A DNA stretch of 64,000 bases from Polaribacter butkevichii (GCF_038024105.1 NZ_CP150661.1:1755001-1819000); one strand, 5' to 3'; shown: positions 46,196 through 55,486, counted from the stretch's first letter. The notes: generated from the sequence alone by a model not told the origin. A program made the numbers and translations.

Positions 46196-49100
46196 TTATA
46201 GTCCAATATTTAAAGACATTGTAAACTGTCTAGTTATAGGTAAAGCAACACCACCTGTGCCATAAAATTCTGGATCTTGACCATTTAATTTATCATCTGA
46301 ATACAATAAAAACAAGTTAGTTCCTTGAAATTTTATTTTTAAATGAGAAAGGCTTAGTTTATCTAATACATCTTTATTAAAACTATATCCTAAAGAAATA
46401 CTTTTCATTCTTAAGAAATCTCCGTCTGCAACTCTTGCATCAGAAAAATTATAAGCATTATAAGCTCTAGATAAATCGCTACTATTGTAAATATTATTAT
46501 CTCTAACATCTATAACTTTAGGAATATTGGTAACATTTTCATCACCAGGTAAAAGCCATCTATTTACACTACTTTTTGTAAATACATTTGTACCAGAATA
46601 AAAGTTATCTAAAGAAGGGTTTAACCTTACCACATTACCACCAGATCCTGTAATTAACATATTCAAATCCCAATTTTTATATTTAAATGAATTTGAAATA
46701 CCCCCCGCTATGTTTGGTAACACAGAACCATTGTACACTAAATAATCTGTAATATTAGAACTGTCTTGAAAATCTACATCGGTAACAGGGTTATCTCCTT
46801 CTGGTAAAACAAATGTTGGAATACCGTCTGAATTTAATCCATCAAATTGAAAAGAAAATAAAGAATTATTTGGATATCCTTCTAACTGCCCTCCTTGTAA
46901 ACCAACAACATCTATTACTCTAGGTGTATTTTGAAGTTTTGTTATTTTTTGATCGAAAAAAGAGAAATTAAAAGAAGAAGTCCAACTAAAATTATCTGTT
47001 TTTACGTTTGTTGATGTTAAAGCAAATTCGATACCTTTTTGAGTGGTATCAGAATTGTTTCCTCTTTTAACAAATTCACCTCCAATACCAGAAGTTCTTA
47101 CAAAATCTATATTATCAAAAATATCTCTTTTATATACATCTGCTGTAAATTGAATTCTATTATTAAATAAACCTAAGTCTACACCAATATTTAATTCGTT
47201 TTGTTTTTCCCAAGTTAATTCTGAGTTTTCTAAATCTTGAATATCTAAATACGTTTCTCTTTCCGTAGGTGTTAATCTATCTGTAATTTCACTTCTAAAA
47301 ATAGCCAAAGAGTTGGTAGCAGGACCAGGAGAAGCACTTAAACCATAAGAAGCTCTAAATTGCAAGTTATTAATAACGTCTGATTTTTGTATAAAATTCT
47401 CTTCAGTTGCATTCCATTTTGCACTTACAGTACCTGTAGGCAACCATCTAGATTTGGTGCTTCTACCTTGTCTGTTAGAGCCATCATATCTTCCTGTTAA
47501 AGAAAAAACATATTTGTTATTGTAAGTATAAGTTGTTCTACCAAAGAAAGCTACTGTTCTTTCTCTATCTCTTCCTAAGCCAAAATAGTTTCCTCCTTCT
47601 GCAATTACTTTTTCTAATAATCTAGCATCTGTAAATGGTACAAATCCATTTTCATATTGCAAACCATAGCCTGTAAAATTCTCGTTATTTCTATCTACAT
47701 ATCTTAATTCTTGACCTAATAAAGCATTAAAATCATGTTTTTCATTAAACTCTTTTTTTAACTGAAAACTATTTCTAACATAATAAGAGGTTAAACTGTT
47801 ATCAAATTTACGATATAAACCTCCTTCTGGAAAAACAGGAACAGGAACTGCATCTAAATTATTTGGATCTCTATATAAAAAGATATTTGCATTTGCTATT
47901 ACACTTGTTTCATCGGCATTATAAGCTTTAACAACATTAGAGTTTTCTCTAATTTGATGCTCTCTAACACTATTTACGTATCTAGCAGATGCATTTAAAT
48001 CGTATGTAATATTATCTGATATTTTATAAGAAGCATCTAATTGAAAACGAATATCTTTTACATCTAAATCTAATGTGTTGTTTTCTAATTCTTCTAAAAT
48101 ATTAAACGGTGCCCAATTATTTGTGTAATATTCTAAATTACCATCATTATCTCTTGGTCTTAAAGCTCTAGAAGTATTTAATGCATAACTAAATGGATTA
48201 ATATCAAAATTTCTACTAAACTGACCGTCTACAACATTGGCTTCTCTATTAAAAGAACCTGGTGCTTTTTGATTTCTAACAGAGGCAACTGTAGCAATTG
48301 ATAAGTTAAACTTATCTGAAAAGTAAAATGTATTCTTTAAATTAGTTGTTATTCTAGATACTTTATCGGCAACAGACCACCCTGGATCGTGTAAAAAACC
48401 TATAGATGCATAAAAAGAATTGTTTTCTCCACCTCCTGTAAAGTTTAGTGTATGATTTTGCATTAAAGACTGTCTAAACAATTTTTTAAACCAATTGGTA
48501 TTTGCTAATTCATAATCCTTTAAAAAAGCACTTCTTCCTTCTGCCGTATTTGGCACTCCAAAACCACCATTAGAATAGCTATTAATTTTCTTTTCTAGAA
48601 TACCATAAACTCCAGAAAATCTAGAATTACCTACATCTGGTAATCTTAAATAACCTTGACTTCTTAAGCCTTCTAAAACACCAATGGTTTCTTTAGAGTC
48701 TAAAATATCGTATTGAGAATACGATGGAATATCTCTTACTGTTTGTTCTAAAGTATAACTTACTTTTAAAGGGCTCTCTCTTTTACCACTTTTAGTAGTT
48801 ATAACTACAACTCCATTTCTTGCTCTTGCACCATAAATAGAGGTTGCAGAAGCATCTTTTAAAATATCTATTTTTTCTATATCTGTAGCATTTACACCTG
48901 CAATAGAAGAACTAATTAAAGTAGAAGCATCCCCAGAAGTTAAGGCATCTAAATCTTGCTCTACAATATCTTCTTGCACCACACCATCTATAACGTACAA
49001 TGGGTTATTGTTACCAAAAACAGAAGAAGAACCTCTAATTGTAATTTGAGGTGCTGCACCAAAAGTTCCTGTAATATTCTGTACAACAACACCGGCTACT

Positions 49101-49840
49101 TTACCTTCTAACATTCTACTTACATCATTTATACCATCAATTTTTAAATCTGCCGACTTAATTGTTGTTGCTGCTCCTGTAAAACTTTTCTTGTTAATTT
49201 TATCGTAACCTGTTGTGATAACAATTTCTGCTAAGTTTTCTGATGATTCTTGTAAGATTACCTTTATTACAAACAAACTACCAACCACAACTTCTTTAGA
49301 TTGAAAACCTAAAGATTGAAAAACCAATACATCTCCTTTAGAAGCTGGTATAGAAAATTCTCCATTAAAATCTGTAGCCGTACCAACACCTGTTGCTTTT
49401 ACACGTACAGATGCTCCCATAACCGGCATGCCTTTATCATCAACTAAAACACCAGAAACTTTTTGTTGTACTGGTTTTTTCTTTAATAAAATTGAACCAT
49501 TTTTATTAAATTGATAAATAACATTACTTGCTTCTAAACTTTTATCTAAAAGATCTTTTACAATAATAATACCCTTGTGTAAACTAACTTTAGGTAGTTT
49601 TTTAAAGATACTGTTTTCGTAAACAAACGTGTAATCTGTTTGCTTTTTAATTAAGTCAAAAACTTCCTCTACAGATATGGTTTTATCTGTGTCTATTTTA
49701 ATTTTTGCGTTTTGAGAAACTCCCTCGCTGGGCACAAATGCAAACGAGATTGCGCAGAATAGGTATATGAACGTTTTCATAATAGTTGTTAATAGCTTTT
49801 TTCGCAACAGAAAAAAGTCTCCAATAAATTTAATTTCCAT
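46196..49840 (-). CDS. SusC/RagA family TonB-linked outer membrane transporter with STN domain
   Basis: The 1214-residue protein has an N-terminal extension and signal (about 1-43), then a secretin/TonB N-terminal (STN) domain (about 55-115). A carboxypeptidase-like domain (about 128-205, DDKGMPVMGASVRVKATGVGT), plug (about 210-350, with DILKDASATSIYGARARNGVVVITTK) and barrel follow. The STN domain is the part that signals to FecR, which fits the sigma and FecR genes upstream. The ligand is unknown. The start before FFLLRKKLLTTIMKTFIYLFC is kept because STN-type SusC proteins often carry such an extension. Confidence 0.95.
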   Translation of the reverse strand: MEIKFIGDFFLLRKKLLTTIMKTFIYLFCAISFAFVPSEGVSQNAKIKIDTDKTISVEEVFDLIKKQTDYTFVYENSIFKKLPKVSLHKGIIIVKDLLDKSLEASNVIYQFNKNGSILLKKKPVQQKVSGVLVDDKGMPVMGASVRVKATGVGTATDFNGEFSIPASKGDVLVFQSLGFQSKEVVVGSLFVIKVILQESSENLAEIVITTGYDKINKKSFTGAATTIKSADLKIDGINDVSRMLEGKVAGVVVQNITGTFGAAPQITIRGSSSVFGNNNPLYVIDGVVQEDIVEQDLDALTSGDASTLISSSIAGVNATDIEKIDILKDASATSIYGARARNGVVVITTKSGKRESPLKVSYTLEQTVRDIPSYSQYDILDSKETIGVLEGLRSQGYLRLPDVGNSRFSGVYGILEKKINSYSNGGFGVPNTAEGRSAFLKDYELANTNWFKKLFRQSLMQNHTLNFTGGGENNSFYASIGFLHDPGWSVADKVSRITTNLKNTFYFSDKFNLSIATVASVRNQKAPGSFNREANVVDGQFSRNFDINPFSYALNTSRALRPRDNDGNLEYYTNNWAPFNILEELENNTLDLDVKDIRFQLDASYKISDNITYDLNASARYVNSVREHQIRENSNVVKAYNADETSVIANANIFLYRDPNNLDAVPVPVFPEGGLYRKFDNSLTSYYVRNSFQLKKEFNEKHDFNALLGQELRYVDRNNENFTGYGLQYENGFVPFTDARLLEKVIAEGGNYFGLGRDRERTVAFFGRTTYTYNNKYVFSLTGRYDGSNRQGRSTKSRWLPTGTVSAKWNATEENFIQKSDVINNLQFRASYGLSASPGPATNSLAIFRSEITDRLTPTERETYLDIQDLENSELTWEKQNELNIGVDLGLFNNRIQFTADVYKRDIFDNIDFVRTSGIGGEFVKRGNNSDTTQKGIEFALTSTNVKTDNFSWTSSFNFSFFDQKITKLQNTPRVIDVVGLQGGQLEGYPNNSLFSFQFDGLNSDGIPTFVLPEGDNPVTDVDFQDSSNITDYLVYNGSVLPNIAGGISNSFKYKNWDLNMLITGSGGNVVRLNPSLDNFYSGTNVFTKSSVNRWLLPGDENVTNIPKVIDVRDNNIYNSSDLSRAYNAYNFSDARVADGDFLRMKSISLGYSFNKDVLDKLSLSHLKIKFQGTNLFLLYSDDKLNGQDPEFYGTGGVALPITRQFTMSLNIGL

Positions 49841-49929
49841 AAATTTGTTAAGTGTTTAATTATTAATAAGCATGAACCTAAGGAATTGTGGTTTTAATAT
49901 TGTGAGAGATAGGTAAACCACGTTCCTTT

Positions 49930-51069
49930 TTATTTTCTAAATTTAATTTTTGTATTATTTATTTCATAAGTAATATCTGTTGTATTTATAATTGCATCTA
50001 AGACAGATTTTATATCTTGCTTTTTACTTAAAACTCCATTAAATCTTAAATCTTCTATTTTGTGATTTTCAAAAGAGATGTTAACATCATAACATCTAGA
50101 AAGTATTTTTGTGATTTCTAACAAAGAAGTATTCTCAAAATTAAAATACCCATTTACCCAATAAATTTTATCTTTTGCATCTACGTACTTCTTTTGCATT
50201 TCTAATGTTAAGACATTTAAAGTTATCTCTTGATTAGATTCTAAATACATTTTATGGTTTTTATTATTTTCTACAACTACCTTACCTTCTATTAATGTAG
50301 TAGTTATTAAATGATCATCTGGATATGCTTTTATATTAAAATGGGTTCCTAAAACAGATACTTTCTGTAAAGAATTTAAAACACTAAAGCCATCTCCAAA
50401 ATTATTTTTACTTGATGAAACTTCAAAATAAGCTTCCCCATAAATTAACTCTACAGTTCTTGGTTGTCCCTTAATAAAGTTTACCGGATATTTAAGCTTA
50501 GATTCTGAATTTAACCACACTTTAGTTCCATCTGCCAAGGTTAAAGAAAATTCTCCTCCTTTTTTTGTTGTTAGGTAATTGTAGGTAATTTCAGGTTGAG
50601 TTGTAACTTCTTTAGATTCCTTTGTACTGTTTTTTTTGTATGCAATACTTTTATCATCACTTTTAAAAAGAGCATTTTCTATTTTATGATCATTAGAAAG
50701 AAGTATTTCTTTACCATCATCTAAAGTTAATATAGCCTTGTTACTGTAACCTGAATGAATAGTTGTTTTTGACGTTTTTACTTTTTTATTTAGTGGATTT
50801 AACAAATAAGATATTGAAAATAATAATGCAATTGAAGCTGCTGCCGCATAATATTTCCAAATTGTTTTTTTTGTGATTTTTGCTTTACCCTTTATTGCAT
50901 TCCAATTCTTTTCTTTATCAAAAAGGTATTTTTCAGAATTCTTGTTTGCTTGTACACTTTTAAAATACGCTCTATGTTTTTCAGATTCTGAATACCATTT
51001 ATCAAACTCTACGTTTTCTTCTTCAGAAAGCGTATTGTTTATCTTTTTTATTATTAAGAAAAATTCCAT
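49930..51069 (-). CDS. FecR family anti-sigma regulator
   Basis: The 379-residue protein has a cytoplasmic sigma-binding N-terminus with WYSESEKHRAYF (about residues 25-36) and one TM helix (about 72-92, AAAASIALLFSISYLL). The periplasmic FecR domain has GGEFSLTLADGTKVWLNSESKLKYP and RTVELIYGEAYFEV. A C-terminal domain has LLEITKILSRCYDVNISFE. It would hold the upstream ECF sigma factor until SusC's STN domain signals ligand. It lies between the sigma gene and susC. Confidence 0.93.
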   Translation of the reverse strand: MEFFLIIKKINNTLSEEENVEFDKWYSESEKHRAYFKSVQANKNSEKYLFDKEKNWNAIKGKAKITKKTIWKYYAAAASIALLFSISYLLNPLNKKVKTSKTTIHSGYSNKAILTLDDGKEILLSNDHKIENALFKSDDKSIAYKKNSTKESKEVTTQPEITYNYLTTKKGGEFSLTLADGTKVWLNSESKLKYPVNFIKGQPRTVELIYGEAYFEVSSSKNNFGDGFSVLNSLQKVSVLGTHFNIKAYPDDHLITTTLIEGKVVVENNKNHKMYLESNQEITLNVLTLEMQKKYVDAKDKIYWVNGYFNFENTSLLEITKILSRCYDVNISFENHKIEDLRFNGVLSKKQDIKSVLDAIINTTDITYEINNTKIKFRK

Positions 51070-51188
51070 TTTAAAAATGTCTTTTTTTAAGTGTAATTAT
51101 AATTTGTAATTAAATACTATACACTAAAGACAATGTAAAACTAAAAAAGGGTGACAAAAAAAGCAATAAATTTTAAAAAAAATTCAAA

Positions 51189-51770
51189 TTAAACTAACAT
51201 CAAGACAAAAACATTGATAAATATTAACCAAAAAAGCAAAATCACTAAAGAATCATTAATCTTTATTTTAGCTCTTTTTAACTGTGTTTTAACCGTATTT
51301 AGAGAAATATTTAGTTCTTCTGCAATTTCATTATACTTATAATCTTCTATAAACTTTAATTTAAAAATTTTTTGCATTTTTAATGGCATCTCATCTACAA
51401 TTGCTAAAACCTTTAAATAAAGAGTATTGTTCTCTTCTGTAAAATTAAGTATTTCTACACGATCAATTAAAGACCTACTATACTCTATGTAATCTTGGTT
51501 ATCAGTAATTTTTATAGCTTTTAAATGATTCAAACATCTATTTTTAACCATCACAAATAAGTAGGCTTTAAATGATGTTTTTATTTCTATTTTTTCTGAG
51601 TGTTCCCATATATAAACAAATACTTCTTGAACAACATCTTCACTAACTGAAAAATCTGATACATATCTATTAGCAAAAATTACTAAATCCTGAAAAAATA
51701 AATCGTAACATTTTTTAAAAGCAACGGTATCTTTCTTTTTTATTTGCGCTATTAAAAAATGGTTGTTCAT
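51189..51770 (-). CDS. ECF RNA polymerase sigma factor
   Basis: The 193-residue protein has sigma region 2 (SEDVVQEVFVYIWEH, about 42-56) and region 4 (LPLKMQKIFKLKFIEDYKYNEIAEELNISLNTVKTQLKRA, about 130-170). It ends in a hydrophobic segment (about 173-193), which is common in Bacteroidetes ECF factors paired with FecR and SusC. It is expected to direct transcription of the SusC/SusD operon downstream. Confidence 0.94.
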   Translation of the reverse strand: MNNHFLIAQIKKKDTVAFKKCYDLFFQDLVIFANRYVSDFSVSEDVVQEVFVYIWEHSEKIEIKTSFKAYLFVMVKNRCLNHLKAIKITDNQDYIEYSRSLIDRVEILNFTEENNTLYLKVLAIVDEMPLKMQKIFKLKFIEDYKYNEIAEELNISLNTVKTQLKRAKIKINDSLVILLFWLIFINVFVLMLV

Positions 51771-51806
51771 AAAAATTATACTAATTTACTTATTTCTAAA
51801 AATACT

Positions 51807-51850
51807 TTTGTCTTATAAAACAAGAACTTATTCTTATTTTATAAGACAAA
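51807..51850. promoter_or_regulatory. Perfect inverted repeat 37 bases upstream of the ECF sigma start
   Basis: TTTGTCTTATAAAA / TTTTATAAGACAAA with a 16-base loop. It could be an operator or a leader hairpin of the sigma gene; no further evidence. Confidence 0.5.
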
Positions 51851-52020
51851 GAAGGTTAAAAAGAATTTTTATTACCGTAAATATAAAACATTAAATATAA
51901 ATTAATTTAATGTTACCATAATTCTCATTTTGTAAAGCAATTATTACGAAACCGCTATATTTACTATATAAAAATCATTTAAAAAATAAATTATGCACTA
52001 AAAAAAAAGCATATCTATAA

Positions 52021-52050
52021 AAAAAATAGCTTTAAAATAAAGCTATTTTC
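52021..52050 (-). terminator. Terminator after the TonB-C-like lipoprotein gene
   Basis: AAAATAGCTTT / AAAGCTATTTT around a 5-base loop, followed on the minus strand by T-rich sequence. Confidence 0.7.
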
Positions 52051-52094
52051 TCTATATTAAAAAAATAACTAATTAATAATAAATTCTATCTTTT

Positions 52095-52571
52095 TTATTC
52101 TTTTAATTGAATTCTAATTGGCAACCTATATTTTGTAGTAACGGGGATACCTCTTTTGTTTGCAGGATAAATTTTGGGCAATTTCTCTACACATGCCTTA
52201 AGTAAACTATCTAGTTTGGGCAATTCTCTTTTTATGGTATCTGAAGACTGAATAGCACCTAACAAGAAAACTCCTTCTGCATTTATAACTAAATCAACAT
52301 AAATAATTTCATCAATAGACTCCTTGATAGACAATGAGTTTTTTTGCAACTCCGAACCTATTTTCTGATGAATGGTTGTTCTAAAACAATCCATTTTTTC
52401 TTGTTTATCAATAATCGCATCACAAGTTTTAAAAGAAGGAAAAGTATCTACCGAAGAAAAATCTACAATAGTATCTAAATCTACTGTATTTTTATCCTTT
52501 GGAGGACAAATTAAATCACACGAAGTGATAAAAACCAACATTAGTAAAAAAGATAAACCCCTTAAAAACAT
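52095..52571 (-). CDS. Lipoprotein with TonB C-terminal-like domain
   Basis: The 158-residue product is a lipoprotein (signal ending LVFITSC, Cys at 18). Its body parallels the C-terminal domain of the M56 protein encoded just upstream. Shared landmarks in order are FPSFKTC/FPGCESG, DCFR/DCFS, a hydrophobic strand with 'I..EG...L/V', LPKIYPANKRG / LPKMIPGEQDGK, and a final Y(R/S)(L/I)P(I/V). That domain resembles the TonB C-terminal fold. It lies 186 bases after the M56 gene, past a terminator-like hairpin. The function is unknown; a detached partner of the M56 sensor is plausible. Confidence 0.75.
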   Translation of the reverse strand: MFLRGLSFLLMLVFITSCDLICPPKDKNTVDLDTIVDFSSVDTFPSFKTCDAIIDKQEKMDCFRTTIHQKIGSELQKNSLSIKESIDEIIYVDLVINAEGVFLLGAIQSSDTIKRELPKLDSLLKACVEKLPKIYPANKRGIPVTTKYRLPIRIQLKE

Positions 52572-52685
52572 ACTTTTATTTAGAGTGTGAATTTACTAAA
52601 TTTTGTCGACTTGTGTTCTAAACTTTTTAGACAGAAAAATAAAGCCCTTTTTTAGTTTTAAAACAACTTATATTTAAAATAAAAA

Positions 52686-52714
52686 AGCCGAAGCTTACAC
52701 CTCGACTTTAACTA
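52686..52714 (-). terminator. Terminator after the M56 gene
   Basis: On the minus strand AAGTCGAGG pairs with CTTCGGCTT around a 6-base loop, followed by T-rich sequence. Confidence 0.7.
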
Positions 52715-52757
52715 TTTCAAATAATTATACACTTAATTTTTCCTTTTCATAGATGTA

Positions 52758-54308
52758 TTAATTTACTATTATTGAAACCGGAATTGAATATTTTACACCT
52801 ACTCTTTTACCATCTTGTTCACCAGGAATCATTTTAGGCAACGTATTCATTACCCCAATAACTTCTTCCTTAAGATCTTTATGTGGTGCTCTTACATTTA
52901 CATCTACTACATTCCCCTCTTTATCAATTTTAAAACCTATAAAAATCCTTTTCTTCCCTGCTTTTAAACCCAATTGATTTGGTAAATCTGCATTAAAATT
53001 TCTTGTAAAATGTTTTCTAACCATTATAGAAAAACAATCTTTATCACCAGATTCACAACCTGGAAAAGTTGGTACTTTATCTATAGCCATAAATGAAACT
53101 TCTTCCGTTTCTACCAATTGTTCCTCACTATTTCTTGGCATTTTAGAAAAATCAAGAATGGTTGCTAAAGTTTTTCTTCCATTTTTCTTTTTATAAATCT
53201 TATGTTTATACATGGTAGAATATTTTTCATTCTTTACAGAATTAAATCTATTCATAATTTCATCGTATTCCTCTCTTTCTTCAACAGTAAGGTCACTCAC
53301 ACTAACTTCTACTCCTTCAGGAATTCTAGATCCAAAATAAGAATCCAAATAAGTTTCATTTTTACCCTTTGTAGCAGTTACACCATCCTTCATTTCAAAG
53401 TATCTAGTTTGCAACTCTTTTTTTACAACAACATCTTCCTTTACTTCATTTTCTACACAAGAAGTGTAAAATAACATACTCGCCAATACCGGAATTAACA
53501 CCAAATACTTTAACTGATTCATTTTTTTTGATTGTGTCTTTTTCATCATAATAATTCTTTTTTTGATTAAGGTTTTTTTATAAAATTGGTTCACAAAGGC
53601 AATGTTTTCAACTTGAAAAAAGTTGGATAATAAGTTATTGATATAAATTTCTTTTGTTTCAGACTTTGCAGCTACTTCGTCAGAAATATACTCGTGAATG
53701 AGTGTTATTCTCTTTTGATAAATAAAAATCATTGGGTTAAACCACATTAGGATTTTTAAAAATTCGAAGAATAATAAATCCAAAGAATGCTTTTGCTTAC
53801 TGTGCACCAATTCGTGTGCAATAATTTGTGCTTGTTGAGACTTTGGAATTTCTTTTCCTATAAAGATAAAGTTGAAAAAAGAAAATGCTTTGGTTTGATT
53901 TGGTATTAGAACTAAAGTGTGATTCGCTTTTTTTACAAGTTCGCTTCTTCTAATTAGGTTTGTTATTTTAAACAATTTTATTAAAAAAAGCATCAAAAAA
54001 ATACTGAATCCAAACCAAAATAAAAGGTGTGCATAATTTATAGATTGATACAAACTCGTTTCTTGAATAACATCCTGAATAACTTTTTCTGGTGATAAAA
54101 CAATTTCTGGTAAATAAATAATAAACTCTTCTGGAACCGCTTTTTGAAACGTCGGAATTTTAATAAAGGGTAAAATAAAAGATACAATGGGTGTACTAAT
54201 TAAATACCATCTGTTTTTTGTAAAAAAGGTTTCTTTACTTAAAAAGAAATCATAAATAGCCAAAAATAATACTTGAAATAATATGACTTGTAGAATATAA
54301 TTTATCAT
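52758..54308 (-). CDS. M56 family metallopeptidase (BlaR1-like) with TonB-like C-terminal domain
   Basis: The 516-residue membrane protein has TM helices at about residues 2-20, 34-50 and 92-112. A cytoplasmic zinc protease loop has IIAHELVHSKQKHSLD (HExxH, about 163-167) and EYISDEVAA, and another TM near 268-285 ends in a TSC. The periplasmic part (about 290-516) ends in a TonB C-terminal-like domain (FPGCESGDKDC... to YSIPVSIIV). In BlaR1 systems such proteases inactivate the BlaI repressor. The BlaI gene lies 148 bases upstream on the same strand, so this is a sensor-repressor pair. The stimulus is unknown. Confidence 0.9.
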   Translation of the reverse strand: MINYILQVILFQVLFLAIYDFFLSKETFFTKNRWYLISTPIVSFILPFIKIPTFQKAVPEEFIIYLPEIVLSPEKVIQDVIQETSLYQSINYAHLLFWFGFSIFLMLFLIKLFKITNLIRRSELVKKANHTLVLIPNQTKAFSFFNFIFIGKEIPKSQQAQIIAHELVHSKQKHSLDLLFFEFLKILMWFNPMIFIYQKRITLIHEYISDEVAAKSETKEIYINNLLSNFFQVENIAFVNQFYKKTLIKKRIIMMKKTQSKKMNQLKYLVLIPVLASMLFYTSCVENEVKEDVVVKKELQTRYFEMKDGVTATKGKNETYLDSYFGSRIPEGVEVSVSDLTVEEREEYDEIMNRFNSVKNEKYSTMYKHKIYKKKNGRKTLATILDFSKMPRNSEEQLVETEEVSFMAIDKVPTFPGCESGDKDCFSIMVRKHFTRNFNADLPNQLGLKAGKKRIFIGFKIDKEGNVVDVNVRAPHKDLKEEVIGVMNTLPKMIPGEQDGKRVGVKYSIPVSIIVN

Positions 54309-54322
54309 AGCTTTTTTTTAAT

Positions 54323-54398
54323 GTCATTTCGAAATGAGTCTTTTTAGACGATTGAGAAATCTAAAATGAGATTCCTCTTCGTATCTCATCAGAATGAC
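54323..54398. repeat. Palindromic repeat family A-like, between blaI and M56 genes
   Basis: GTCATTTCGAAATGAG...AGAAATCTAAAATGAGATT...CATCAGAATGAC is a diverged relative of the trp-operon family A elements, with the same GTCATT/AATGAC ends. Confidence 0.7.
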
Positions 54399-54456
54399 AG
54401 GTTTTGTAAACTGCAAACTGTGACGAAATACTGCCAACTGAATACTGAAAGACTGC

Positions 54457-54819
54457 CTACTTTTTCTTATTCACTTCCTTTAAAATAGATTCTAATTCCG
54501 CAACATCCATTTTATTTTCTTTCACAAAAAAGGAAACCATACTTTTAAAAGAACCATCAAAATAACCGTTCATTAATTTGTGTAAACTCTGGTTGCTATA
54601 TGCTTCTTTTTCTATTATTGGAAAATATAAAAAACCTCTTCCAACTGGTTTATGATCTACAAATTCCTTCGTTTCTAAAATTCTAACAATGGTAGAAACG
54701 GTATTATATGCAGGTTTGGGTTCTGGTAATTTATCTATCACTTCTTTTACAGATGCTTCTTGTAAATCCCATAAGACTTGCATAATCTGCTCTTCTGCTT
54801 TTGTTAATTGTTTGCTCAT
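54457..54819 (-). CDS. BlaI/MecI/CopY family repressor
   Basis: The 120-residue winged-helix repressor has LTKAEEQIMQVLWDLQEASVKEVIDKLPEPKPAYNTVSTIVRILETKEFVDHKPVGRGFLYFP, the standard BlaI DNA-binding domain, and a C-terminal dimer and cleavage region. It probably controls itself and the M56 gene. Three AACTA-N6-TAGTT sites overlap its promoter. Beta-lactam resistance should not be assumed: no beta-lactamase is nearby. Confidence 0.92.
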   Translation of the reverse strand: MSKQLTKAEEQIMQVLWDLQEASVKEVIDKLPEPKPAYNTVSTIVRILETKEFVDHKPVGRGFLYFPIIEKEAYSNQSLHKLMNGYFDGSFKSMVSFFVKENKMDVAELESILKEVNKKK

Positions 54820-54825
54820 AATTAT

Positions 54826-54841
54826 AACTAAGTTTTTAGTT
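54826..54841. promoter_or_regulatory. BlaI operator 1
   Basis: AACTA-AGTTTT-TAGTT, 6 bases upstream of the blaI-like start and downstream of the -7 box. Confidence 0.7.
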
Positions 54842-54849
54842 CAATAATG

Positions 54850-54857
54850 CAAATATA
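54850..54857 (-). promoter_or_regulatory. blaI-like gene promoter -7 box
   Basis: TATATTTG on the minus strand, touching operator 2. TTAG about 19 bases upstream overlaps operator 3. Confidence 0.65.
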
Positions 54858-54872
54858 ACTAAATATTTAGTT
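54857..54872. promoter_or_regulatory. BlaI operator 2
   Basis: AACTAAATATTTAGTT is a perfect 16-base palindrome in the promoter spacer. Confidence 0.75.
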
Positions 54873-54874
54873 TA

Positions 54875-54890
54875 AACTAATTTTATAGTT
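54875..54890. promoter_or_regulatory. BlaI operator 3
   Basis: AACTA-ATTTTA-TAGTT, 18 bases from operator 2 centre to centre, over the -33 region. Confidence 0.7.
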
Positions 54891-54985
54891 AATAATATTT
54901 GTAACAAAACTTAACTATAATCGTCTTATAATTAGAAAACTGTAATGTTTATAGACAATAAACCAGTATAATTATTAAAATTTTT

Positions 54986-55486
54986 ATGGATATATTTTTA
55001 TTGCTACTAGGCTTCCTTTTTGTTTGCTTAGGCATTATTGGGGCTTTTTTACCCGTCTTACCCGGACCTTTAACAAGTTGGGTAGGCTTACTTTTATTAC
55101 ATTCCACTAAAATAATTCCGATGGATTGGACTTTTTTAGGAATTACTTTAGCCGTTGCCATTCTAATTTGGATTCTCGATTACTTTATACCAGGAATGGG
55201 CACAAAACGTTTTGGCGGCACAAAATATGGGGTTTACGGTACTACCATTGGTTTATTTGTCGGTTTGTTCTCTCCTATTCCATTCGGAATGTTAATTGGT
55301 GCTTTTTTGGGTGCCTTTATAGGAGAATTACTTTATGATAGCAAAGACACAAACCGAGCATTAAAAGCTTCTTTTGGTGCATTTCTTGGTTTTTTAGCTT
55401 CAGCTACTATTAAATTTTCTATTGCAGCCATCTATTTTGTGCTATTTATAATTCAGTTTTGGAAATATAAGAGTATTTTCTTTTAG
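54986..55486 (+). CDS. DUF456 domain membrane protein
   Basis: The 166-residue protein is almost entirely hydrophobic, with a glycine-rich pattern. It has LGFLFVCLGIIGAFLPVLPGPLTSWVGLLLLH, then the DYFIPGMGTKRFGGTKYGVYGTTIGLFVGLF signature of DUF456, then IGAFLGAFIGELLY and KASFGAFLGFLAS. There are about four or five TM segments. The function is unknown. It is monocistronic and divergent from the BlaI gene. Confidence 0.88.
   Translation: MDIFLLLLGFLFVCLGIIGAFLPVLPGPLTSWVGLLLLHSTKIIPMDWTFLGITLAVAILIWILDYFIPGMGTKRFGGTKYGVYGTTIGLFVGLFSPIPFGMLIGAFLGAFIGELLYDSKDTNRALKASFGAFLGFLASATIKFSIAAIYFVLFIIQFWKYKSIFF

Larger units (their letters stand above)
51771..52094. other. Gene-free stretch upstream of the sigma factor
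   Basis: It holds a perfect 14-bp inverted repeat (51807-51820 TTTGTCTTATAAAA with 51837-51850) and a terminator hairpin at 52021-52050. The rest is AT-rich with no supported gene. Confidence 0.6.

Noticed and set aside
54457..54819. Beta-lactam resistance operon
   Set aside because: BlaI and M56 proteins are common in Bacteroidetes without beta-lactamases, and none is encoded in the window.
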